Below, one piece after another: positions 1 through 7,381 of a stretch of DNA of 64,000 bases (its first letter is position 1; every line of letters starts with the position of its first letter). The translations under genes were made by a program, and so were the position numbers. The notes beneath the pieces were generated by a model that saw nothing but the letters and a program-made list of their open reading frames with translations, was not told the DNA's origin and ran no database searches. Location of the stretch: contig NZ_AMRJ01000003.1 in NCBI RefSeq assembly GCF_000300995.1, positions 124,001 through 188,000 of the forward strand. The letters are read 5' to 3'. Source of the stretch: Alcanivorax hongdengensis A-11-3. GTDB taxonomy: Bacteria > Pseudomonadota > Gammaproteobacteria > Pseudomonadales > Alcanivoracaceae.

Positions 1-1620
1 GATGCCCAGCAGATCCAGTACCGTGGGCATCAGATCAAAATGGGTGGAGCGATTCAGGGTGGCGGCATCCAGCTTCGGGTGCTGCATCACCAACGGCACC
101 CGCACCTGGGGATTGACGCTGGCACTGGAGTGGGACACATAACCGAATTCCCCGAAGCTCTGACCATGGTCACCGGTATAGACGATCAGGGTATTTGACA
201 GGTCACGGCGCTCGCCCAGTGCGGCAAGAAAGCGGGCCATGACCTCATCCGCTTCTTCGGCGGCATTCTTGAAATGCGCTTCACGACTTTCATCGCTGTG
301 CCGACTGAAACGCGCCTTTTCCACCACCTGATAAGGTGAATGGGTCTGCTCGTTTTTCAGATGCAGAAAGAAGGGCCCCTCACCCAGGGCCTCATTGATG
401 GCATCCACCTGATCGAGGAAGGCATAATCGCCGCGGGCCGGCTCCAGCCCCTGGCTATCGCGGTCCAGTACCCGGTCAAATCCGATATCCGCCAGAATAT
501 CGCAGAGGTTAAAAAAGCGGGTTCGGGAAATCATCATGTAGGTGGTGCTGTAACCGGCCGCCTTGAGCAGCGGCAGGAAGGGGTAATCCGGCGAGCAGGG
601 ATAGTTGCCCTGATAGATATGCTGGATGGCCCGGTTGGTATTCGGGCAGCAGGCATAGTGGTTATCGGACACCAGCCCCTGGGCCGCCAGACTTTTCAAC
701 CAGGGCAGATCCGCCCCTTCCGGGTTGTAGGGCTGGATGTAATCCCGCGCCAGCGACTCCATGGTGATCATGATCACGCTGGCCCCCCGGCAACGGCCAA
801 AGGCCTCACTGGGCATGGGCGACGCCTGCGGAAGAGAGACAAAACGCTGACGGTCCGCTTCGCTCAGGGTCACCGACTTGCTGGGCCGCAACCGGGCGCC
901 ATGGATGAAATCACGAACCGGAGAGCGGGCCGAGAAGAAACGGCTGGCCACCCCGCGCCCGAACAGCTTGGCGGCAAAAACCAGCACCACCAGCGCCAGC
1001 GCCGACCAGGCAAAAACGTGCTGCCAGAGCAGCACCGGCAGATCGTCCAGGTGCTCGATCACCAGATAAGCCAGCCCCGCCAGCCCCAGCCACACCGGCG
1101 CGCCGACCAGACGAAACCGGCTCTTGGTAATACCCATCAGAAACAGGGCAAGAAAGCCGCTCCAGGCAATCTGTTCGCCATCGTTCCAGGCTTCCATGTT
1201 GAGAAAGGAGGATAGCGCCAGCATCACCACCGCCAGCGGTGCGGCCAGAAACCAGGAGCGTTTTTTCAGGTTATCGAGCAACTCCCGGGAATCGCCGGAA
1301 AAACTTTCCGCCCCCTGCAGGAAAATGCGGATATTACTGAGATTGACCTCAAAGCCGAACAGGTGCACCAGCACTGCATCCAGCCACATGATCAGCATGG
1401 AAACCGTCACCACGGTCAGCAGCACACCGTGCAACCAGGGCACCGGTGCAGTGGCGGCCACCGCCAGCGCCACCAGCGCCAGCATCCATAAATCGTCCAG
1501 ACAGGGGCGGGTTTCCACATAGTTGCGCAGCGCATAGATCTTGCGCTGCATGTACAGCACCGCCAGCATGCCGCTGAACAGTTTCAGGAAAATCAGCCCC
1601 ATATCCGACAATTCATTCAT
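1..1620 (-). CDS. Membrane sulfatase-family transferase, EptA/LtaS-like (3' end outside window)
   Basis: The frame stays open from the ATG at 1620 to the window edge (540 codons seen). Five or six hydrophobic segments fill residues 1-220. An alkaline-phosphatase/sulfatase fold follows from about residue 280, with MITMES (metal-binding Glu near 288), the CCPNTNRA segment that may hold the nucleophile, and TGDHGQSFGE near 480. This architecture is shared by phosphoethanolamine and glycerol-phosphate transferases that act on envelope lipids. It is the last visible gene of the LPS core operon. Its ATG overlaps the stop of the kinase gene before it (TGATG), so coupling is likely. The envelope role follows from family and position; the substrate is unknown. 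Confidence 0.8.
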   Translation of the reverse strand, partial: MNELSDMGLIFLKLFSGMLAVLYMQRKIYALRNYVETRPCLDDLWMLALVALAVAATAPVPWLHGVLLTVVTVSMLIMWLDAVLVHLFGFEVNLSNIRIFLQGAESFSGDSRELLDNLKKRSWFLAAPLAVVMLALSSFLNMEAWNDGEQIAWSGFLALFLMGITKSRFRLVGAPVWLGLAGLAYLVIEHLDDLPVLLWQHVFAWSALALVVLVFAAKLFGRGVASRFFSARSPVRDFIHGARLRPSKSVTLSEADRQRFVSLPQASPMPSEAFGRCRGASVIMITMESLARDYIQPYNPEGADLPWLKSLAAQGLVSDNHYACCPNTNRAIQHIYQGNYPCSPDYPFLPLLKAAGYSTTYMMISRTRFFNLCDILADIGFDRVLDRDSQGLEPARGDYAFLDQVDAINEALGEGPFFLHLKNEQTHSPYQVVEKARFSRHSDESREAHFKNAAEEADEVMARFLAALGERRDLSNTLIVYTGDHGQSFGEFGYVSHSSASVNPQVRVPLVMQHPKLDAATLNRSTHFDLMPTVLDLLGI

Positions 1621-2408
1621 CACACTGTCGACCCGTATTTGTCGCGATGCCGTCTGGCAAGTTTATTATAAGCCGGCGTCAGGTCCGCCCGGACCTGGTC
1701 CACGGAGCGCCCCCGCGCCCGCGCGTACATTGCCAGCAGGGTATCAATATTGTCCGGGGCGGCCCCCAGCTCTCTGGCATTGAGAATAAACCGGGCCAGA
1801 TCGCGGCCAAAGCGCTTGTTGCGAAACAGCCAGGGGCGCCGCAAGCCATCCAGATCGATCAGGATCAGTTCCCGGGACGCCTCATCGACCATCAGGTTGG
1901 CCCATTTCATGTCACCATGGGCAAAACCCGCTCCATGGAGCGCCACCAGCATGGTGCCCACACGCTCAAACACCCGGGCTTCGCCGCCGATCTGGTCGAG
2001 CCCCGGCCCGCAGGCAACACTCTTCAGATCGCGGGCCCGCAACGCCTCACAGACAAAAAAGGAGGATAGCCTGTCACGACGGCGATCCAGCACATAGGCC
2101 AGCGGCTGCGGCACGCGCACGCCAATGGCCAACAGGCAGAGGGAAAGGCGGAACATACGCCGGGCCCGGAAGCCGGTCAGCGCCACCAGTGCCCGGCGCA
2201 GACGGCTGGCCACCTTGTATTGCTTGACGAACACCGGCCCGGAGGACGACGACAACAAACGGGCATCCACCTTGGCATTGTGCTTGAGGGAGCGATGCGG
2301 CTGATCGAACCATTGATCAACAGGGGCCCCCTCCAGCAACGGCTGAACCGGCCCGGCCTGATGATAGCCAATCATGGCCACGGCACTGCGATGGGTTTTC
2401 AGATCCAA
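1620..2408 (-). CDS. WaaP/InaA-type lipopolysaccharide core kinase, second copy
   Basis: The 262-residue product has the small-kinase core of the Kdo/WaaP family: a Lys in FVKQYK, the catalytic loop HGDMKWANLM and the metal-binding IDLDGL. It probably phosphorylates an inner-core sugar, as the kinases downstream of waaP do in pseudomonads. The start shown is a TTG at 2406-2408 that overlaps the waaP stop by 10 nt; an in-frame ATG at 2375 is the alternative and would cost 11 residues. It lies directly after waaP and before the sulfatase-type gene, all on the minus strand. The family is clear; the exact sugar position is inference. Confidence 0.85.
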   Translation of the reverse strand: MDLKTHRSAVAMIGYHQAGPVQPLLEGAPVDQWFDQPHRSLKHNAKVDARLLSSSSGPVFVKQYKVASRLRRALVALTGFRARRMFRLSLCLLAIGVRVPQPLAYVLDRRRDRLSSFFVCEALRARDLKSVACGPGLDQIGGEARVFERVGTMLVALHGAGFAHGDMKWANLMVDEASRELILIDLDGLRRPWLFRNKRFGRDLARFILNARELGAAPDNIDTLLAMYARARGRSVDQVRADLTPAYNKLARRHRDKYGSTV

Positions 2409-3223
2409 CGTGGCGCCTCCCGGCCCATGTCTTTTTGATAAAGGGTTTCCGCCCGCCGGCGCACGGCCAGCCAGAAAGACCGGTCTTCGCTTAGCGTGCG
2501 GCGCCAGCTCTTGCCGGTATAGAGGGCCATGGCCCGCAGCAGGTCCCGGTGGGTGAGACCGATATCCATGGCGGAATAGAACAGCCCGGCCACATCCTTG
2601 ATACGCCAGCGCAGCGGCACAGCCCGGCGCAGGCCGGCCCGGTGCAGGTCGATCAGATGACAGCGAATCTGCGCCACACTGCTACCCTGCTCCAGGCTCT
2701 CCGGCACCAGCAGGAAGTGACACAGGTAAAAATCACGATGATTGATGCCGCAACCGTGCATGGTGGCGGCCATCCACATCACCTTGTGCAACAACCGCCG
2801 CTTTTGTGCCACCGGCGGCGGCTGGTCCGGCCAGCCCCGGCAGTAATCCTCCAGGCTGACGGTGCCGACCAGGTCATCGGTAATCAGAAAACTTTCCACC
2901 GCCGCCGGGTTATGGCCACGGCGGCCATAGGCCGCCGGCGTCAGGGTATCCACCCCGGCCTCGGCCAGTGCCAGGCTGGCCAGGTACTCGTTACGGGCAC
3001 TGACCACCGGCGCTCGCCCCTGCAGCAGATTCTTGATCACCTCGCCCCAGCCAACGCCCTGGTGGTATTTGAGAAAGTAGGGCCGTCCCGCATGGAAAAA
3101 ACGCAGGGTGCGGCGCCCTTCCTTGCTGCGAAAGACGTCGCCGTCCAGCGCCTGGACCCGGGCGAACGGATCCTGCCCCTGCCAGGCGGCACGGAATTCC
3201 TCGCGCAGGAACAACTCAGTCAC
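2399..3223 (-). CDS. waaP: Lipopolysaccharide core heptose(I) kinase
   Basis: WaaP (RfaP) phosphorylates the first heptose of the LPS inner core, a step linked in Gram-negatives to outer-membrane integrity. The 274-residue product is close to the usual 265. It shows the N-terminal LREEFRAAW and RRTLRFFHAG segments, the FLKYHQGVGWGE nucleotide-binding region, the catalytic INHRDFYLCHFLL and HLIDLHRAGL. The start is the GTG at 3221-3223, where homologues begin; the frame remains open upstream but that part only mirrors waaG. It overlaps the waaG stop by 8 nt, so translation is probably coupled. Confidence 0.93.
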   Translation of the reverse strand: MTELFLREEFRAAWQGQDPFARVQALDGDVFRSKEGRRTLRFFHAGRPYFLKYHQGVGWGEVIKNLLQGRAPVVSARNEYLASLALAEAGVDTLTPAAYGRRGHNPAAVESFLITDDLVGTVSLEDYCRGWPDQPPPVAQKRRLLHKVMWMAATMHGCGINHRDFYLCHFLLVPESLEQGSSVAQIRCHLIDLHRAGLRRAVPLRWRIKDVAGLFYSAMDIGLTHRDLLRAMALYTGKSWRRTLSEDRSFWLAVRRRAETLYQKDMGREAPRWI

Positions 3224-4313
3224 GGGCGCTCCCCTCCAGCCAGTCCACCACGGTTTCCGGCAGCCGATAGAGGCTCTCCTGCTGGCCGTATTCGATACCG
3301 GCGGCGGACCAGGGCCCGGGCCGCTGCGCCAGCATGTTGGCCAGGGTGCGATTGAGGGCCTGCTGATCAAAGGGCGAAGCAATGACTTCGCCGGCACCGG
3401 CCTCCTGCACATAACGGGCATAGCCACAGGTATCGGTGGTCAGCACCGGCAGCCCGGCCACCGTGGCCTCCAGCAGCACCATACCGGCGGATTCCCGGTA
3501 GGCCGGGTGCAACAACAGGTCCGCCGCCTGCAACAGGGCCGGCACGTCATCCCGGGGGCCGAGCACGCTGACGCGGGCGCGCTGTTCATGGCTCAGCACT
3601 TTCAGGTAAGGCGTCGCATCATCATTGCCTACGATCAGCAGGCGCAGTGGCGCCGGCTGGGACGCAAACGCCGCCAGCGCCCGGTCCAGACCCTTGACCT
3701 TGAACCCGGAACCGAGGAACAGCAGTACCGGCTCATCATCGGCCAGTCCCAGCTCGGCACGCAGCCCGGCGCGCAGTTGCTGGTAATTATCCGTGCGCCG
3801 GCGGTCACGCTCGATGCCCGGTGGCAGCAGGCGATAACGTGACTCGGTCAGCGGATAGTGCGCCTGATACTGGCGGCGCTGGTGGTCATTGAGAAACAGC
3901 AGCAGGGGACCGCCCTCGGCCATCACCGCCTGCTCCAGTTTCAAATAGGTGCGATAACGGGGCAGCCTCTTTGCCAGGCCCGGCTTGCTGCGCAGATGCT
4001 CGGCGAAACAGCTGTCCGCGGCAAAATACAGATCGAGGCCCGGCAGGCGGTTAAAACCCAGCACCCGGTCAAAACTTTCCGTCGCCAGCTGGCCACGCAC
4101 CGCGCGGGCAAAGGACGCCATGCGGCCATGGTTGCTGCTGCCCTGCACGTCCAGCTGCTCCACGGTCACCCCCTCCAGCCAGTCGCCCTGCCAGTCGGCC
4201 ACCAGCGCCACCACCTGGTGACCCCGGCGCACCGCTTCCCGGGCAATGCGGGCAAAGTCGCGTTGCAGACCGCCATAGGGAAAATAGTGATAGAGCACCA
4301 TGGCCAACTTCAT
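3216..4313 (-). CDS. waaG: LPS core glucosyltransferase I, GT4 family
   Basis: WaaG adds the first outer-core hexose onto heptose II of LPS on the inner face of the cytoplasmic membrane. The 365-residue product begins MKLAMVLYHYFPYGGLQRD, the donor-site glycine loop of the family. Further landmarks are a VLFLGSGFKVKGLD segment at the start of the C-terminal Rossmann domain and the retaining-GT4 motif HPAYRESAGMVLLEA. The length matches E. coli WaaG (374). Its ATG shares four bases (ATGA) with the waaC stop. In this group of bacteria the sugar may be galactosamine or glucose, which sequence alone does not decide. Confidence 0.93.
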   Translation of the reverse strand: MKLAMVLYHYFPYGGLQRDFARIAREAVRRGHQVVALVADWQGDWLEGVTVEQLDVQGSSNHGRMASFARAVRGQLATESFDRVLGFNRLPGLDLYFAADSCFAEHLRSKPGLAKRLPRYRTYLKLEQAVMAEGGPLLLFLNDHQRRQYQAHYPLTESRYRLLPPGIERDRRRTDNYQQLRAGLRAELGLADDEPVLLFLGSGFKVKGLDRALAAFASQPAPLRLLIVGNDDATPYLKVLSHEQRARVSVLGPRDDVPALLQAADLLLHPAYRESAGMVLLEATVAGLPVLTTDTCGYARYVQEAGAGEVIASPFDQQALNRTLANMLAQRPGPWSAAGIEYGQQESLYRLPETVVDWLEGSARD

Positions 4314-5335
4314 GCCGTCACCTCCAGCAGCCGCTGCCAGACCCGGTGGGGTTTGAGGCTGCTGAAACAGGGTGGATCGACGCCCTGACCCAGCTCACCG
4401 CGATAGGTGCACTTTTCCTGTACGCAAGGCGCACAGGGAAATTCCGCCGCCAGGGAGCGGGCACGCAGCCCCTCGACTCCGGTGAGCGTCGGGTCGGTGG
4501 GACCGTAAAGACCGAGTCCCGGCAGGCCGGCGGCGGCGGCCAGATGGGCAAGGCCGGTATCCACCGCCACAAAGGCATCCCATTGCAGCATGCGGTCGGT
4601 GAGTTCGTGCAGGCTGAGTTTGTCGAGCACCCGGGCCCCGTTCAGCCCCTCGGCAAGCCGGCGCGCACGGGCCAGCTCGTCCTCACTGCCCCAGGGCAGA
4701 TAGACCGTATGCCCGGCCCGGCAGGCCAGGGTCAACAATTCACGCCAGAAGGCTTCCGGGTAATGCTTGGTGGGCCAGGTGGTGCCGTGACAGAACAGCA
4801 GTTGTGCCGGCTCTTGCAGAGGCCGTGGCTCATGGCTGCGAATCAGGCCGTAATCCGGCGCCCCGGACGGTAGCGGGTAGTTGAGCGCCAGGGCGAAAAG
4901 CTGGCGCACCCGGGCAATGGCATGCTGGCCCCGGGGCACCGACAGCGGGTGATCCAGCACCCGGGCGGACAGCCCCTCACGGGCGCAGTGCTTGTCCAGG
5001 CCATATTTGGGGCCCCGCGCCAGGCGGGTGACAAAGGCGCTCTTGAGCAAACCCTGGGCATCGATCACCGCGTCGTAGTCCTGGTGCTGAAGCGCCGCCT
5101 TGAAGTCGGCCCATTCGCCACTGCGGCGGGCGCGCAGGGGATGCTGGCGCCAGCGACGCAGGGCACAGGGAATGACTCGCACCACGGCCGGGTGGCGGCG
5201 GGCCAGGTCGGCAAAACCGTCCTCCACCACCCAGTCCAGTTGCAGATCGGGAATCGCCGCCAGCGCATCGGTCAGTGCCGGCAGGGTGTGGATCACATCA
5301 CCCATGGAGGATGTCTTGATCAGCAACACTCGCAT
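4310..5335 (-). CDS. waaC: LPS heptosyltransferase I
   Basis: WaaC transfers the first L-glycero-D-manno-heptose from ADP-heptose to Kdo2-lipid A. The 341-residue GT9 protein opens with MRVLLIKTSSMGDVIHTLPA, the acceptor-side signature of heptosyltransferase I. It carries VDTGLAHLAAAAGLPGLGLYG in the nucleotide-binding domain. The C-terminal cysteine-bearing stretch (CAPCVQEKC) is typical of several non-enteric homologues. It follows waaF after 26 nt and overlaps waaG by 4 nt, so the set is one operon. Confidence 0.95.
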   Translation of the reverse strand: MRVLLIKTSSMGDVIHTLPALTDALAAIPDLQLDWVVEDGFADLARRHPAVVRVIPCALRRWRQHPLRARRSGEWADFKAALQHQDYDAVIDAQGLLKSAFVTRLARGPKYGLDKHCAREGLSARVLDHPLSVPRGQHAIARVRQLFALALNYPLPSGAPDYGLIRSHEPRPLQEPAQLLFCHGTTWPTKHYPEAFWRELLTLACRAGHTVYLPWGSEDELARARRLAEGLNGARVLDKLSLHELTDRMLQWDAFVAVDTGLAHLAAAAGLPGLGLYGPTDPTLTGVEGLRARSLAAEFPCAPCVQEKCTYRGELGQGVDPPCFSSLKPHRVWQRLLEVTA

Positions 5336-5361
5336 GTCAGGGCAGACTCGCGCTCAGAGAA

Positions 5362-6411
5362 TCAGGCATCCGCACTTTCCAGCTGCTGCAGGGCATCAAT
5401 GACCCGGGATGGCGGCAGCTGTCGCAGACAGTTCAAATGCCCCAGCGGACATTCGCGCTCGAAACAGGGGCTGCATTCCAGCCCCAATCGTACCACGGCC
5501 ACGCGATCACCGAGGGGCGGGGTAAAGCCCGGCGAGGTGGAGCCGTAAACCGCCACCAGCGGCCGCTTGAGGGCCGCGGCAATGTGCATCAGGCCGGAAT
5601 CATTGCTGACCACGGCAGTGGTGGCCGACAGCAGATCCACCGCCTGCTCCAGGGATGTGGCCCCGGCCAGCACCCGGGCCTGTTCGCCCAGCTCGCCCAG
5701 CTCCGCCACGATGGTGTCGGCCACCGGCACGTCCTTGCCGGAGCCGAAGATCCACACCTGCCCGCCCTGCTCGATCCAGTGACGCGCCACGGCGGCGTAG
5801 TGATGCTCCGGCCAGCGCTTGGCCGGGCCGAATTCGGCACCGGGGCACAGCCCCAGTACCGGGCGACCGGTATCCAGCTGGTGGGCCTTCATGGCCTGGG
5901 CACGGGAATCATCGCTGACCTGCAGATGCGGTGCGCTGATCGATTCCAGCAGCGGCACCGGCGCCCGGGGCGGCAACGCCAGCGCCACGAAACGCTGCAC
6001 CATCAGCGGATAGCGCTGCTTGTCGAGCTTGCGCACGTCATTGAGCAGGCCATAACGCATTTCCCCGCGCCAGCCAGTACGCACAGGAATGCGGGCCGAC
6101 AACGGCACGATGGCGGACTTGAGGGAATTGGGCAGCACATAGGCCTGCTGGTAACGACCACGCAGGGAGCGCCCCAGGGCACGGCGTTCACCCAGGCGCA
6201 GGTCGCCGTGATCAAAGGGCAACGACAGCGCCTCACGCACCTCCGGCATGCGCGACAGCAGCGGCCGGCACCAGGCCGGCGCCAACACGTCAATGGCACA
6301 GTCGGGGTGTTGGCGACGCAGTTCGGAAAACAGGGTCTGGGCCATCACCATGTCGCCGACCCAGGACGGGCCGACGACAAGAATGGCGGACGGATGATCC
6401 GGTGCCATCAC
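5362..6411 (-). CDS. waaF: LPS heptosyltransferase II
   Basis: WaaF adds the second inner-core heptose. The 349-residue product matches the E. coli length (348) and shows ILVVGPSWVGDMVMAQ near the N-terminus, GLCPGAEFGPAKRWP in the middle and VVSNDSGLMHIAAAL with VAVYGSTSP in the donor domain. Two adjacent Met codons open the frame; the second (6408) is equally plausible. Only five bases separate it from the ilvE stop, so the LPS genes are probably read from a promoter in front of ilvE or glnE, an arrangement also found in Pseudomonas. Confidence 0.96.
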   Translation of the reverse strand: MMAPDHPSAILVVGPSWVGDMVMAQTLFSELRRQHPDCAIDVLAPAWCRPLLSRMPEVREALSLPFDHGDLRLGERRALGRSLRGRYQQAYVLPNSLKSAIVPLSARIPVRTGWRGEMRYGLLNDVRKLDKQRYPLMVQRFVALALPPRAPVPLLESISAPHLQVSDDSRAQAMKAHQLDTGRPVLGLCPGAEFGPAKRWPEHHYAAVARHWIEQGGQVWIFGSGKDVPVADTIVAELGELGEQARVLAGATSLEQAVDLLSATTAVVSNDSGLMHIAAALKRPLVAVYGSTSPGFTPPLGDRVAVVRLGLECSPCFERECPLGHLNCLRQLPPSRVIDALQQLESADA

Positions 6412-6416
6412 TGGGC

Positions 6417-7340
6417 TCAGCCCACGTAGGTGAGCCAGTCCTTGTGGTCGTCGAGCTTGCCGCGCACCAGGTCGAAGTAGACCGCCTGCAGCTGCTCGGT
6501 GATCGGGCCGCGCTTGCCTTCTCCGATGATGCGGCCATCCAGCTCGCGGATCGGCGTCACTTCGGCGGCGGTACCGGTGAAGAAGGCCTCGTCCGCCACG
6601 TAGATCTCGTCACGGGTGATACGCTTCTCGCGGACCTGGTAGCCACGCTCTTCGGCCAGCTCGATGATGCTCTTGCGGGTGATGCCATCCAGGCAGGAGG
6701 TCAGTTCCGGGGTGTAGAGCACCTTGCCCTTGATCACGAAGATGTTCTCGCCGGAGCCTTCCGCCACATAGCCTTCGTTATCCAGCAACAGGGCCTCGTC
6801 GGCGCCGCCGGACAGGGCTTCGTTCAAGGCCAGCATGGAGTTGATGTAGTTGCCGTTGGCCTTGGCCTTGCACATGGTGATGTTCACATGGTGACGGGTG
6901 TAGCTTGAAGTGCGCACCTTGATACCCAGCTCCAGGGCTTCCGGCGACATGTAGGCCGGCCATTCCCAGGCGGCCACCATCAGATGCACTTTCAGGTTGT
7001 GGGCACGCAGACCCATGCCTTCACTGCCGTAGAACACCATTGGGCGCAGGTAGGCGTGGGGCAGCTTGTTGTCCTTCACGGCGGCCAGCTGGGCGGCGTT
7101 GACCTCGTCCTTGGAGAACGGGATCTTCATGTTCATGATGTGGGCACTGTTGAACAGGCGGTCAGTGTGCTCCTTGAGGCGGAAAATCGCCGGGCCGCTG
7201 TCCGTCTCGTAGGCGCGCACCCCCTCGAACACGCCCATGCCGTAATGCAGGGTGTGAGTCAGCACATGAACCTTGGCCTCCTGCCAGGGAACCATTTCAC
7301 CATCCAACCAGATAAAACCGTCTCGTACAGCCATCGACAT
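6417..7340 (-). CDS. ilvE: Branched-chain amino acid aminotransferase
   Basis: IlvE is the class IV PLP aminotransferase that makes and degrades leucine, isoleucine and valine. The 307-residue product has GMGVFEGVRAY near residues 34-44, the PLP lysine at K160 within KANGNY, and the phosphate-binding GITRKSIIELA. The end of the frame carries the GTAAEVTPI stretch seen in this family. It sits between glnE and waaF on the minus strand, as in Pseudomonas. Together with ilvD at 16.5 kb it covers the last steps of branched-chain synthesis. Confidence 0.97.
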   Translation of the reverse strand: MSMAVRDGFIWLDGEMVPWQEAKVHVLTHTLHYGMGVFEGVRAYETDSGPAIFRLKEHTDRLFNSAHIMNMKIPFSKDEVNAAQLAAVKDNKLPHAYLRPMVFYGSEGMGLRAHNLKVHLMVAAWEWPAYMSPEALELGIKVRTSSYTRHHVNITMCKAKANGNYINSMLALNEALSGGADEALLLDNEGYVAEGSGENIFVIKGKVLYTPELTSCLDGITRKSIIELAEERGYQVREKRITRDEIYVADEAFFTGTAAEVTPIRELDGRIIGEGKRGPITEQLQAVYFDLVRGKLDDHKDWLTYVG

Positions 7341-7381
7341 GGCAGGGATACTCCCGAACTGAGGACCTGGGGCTGAATGCC

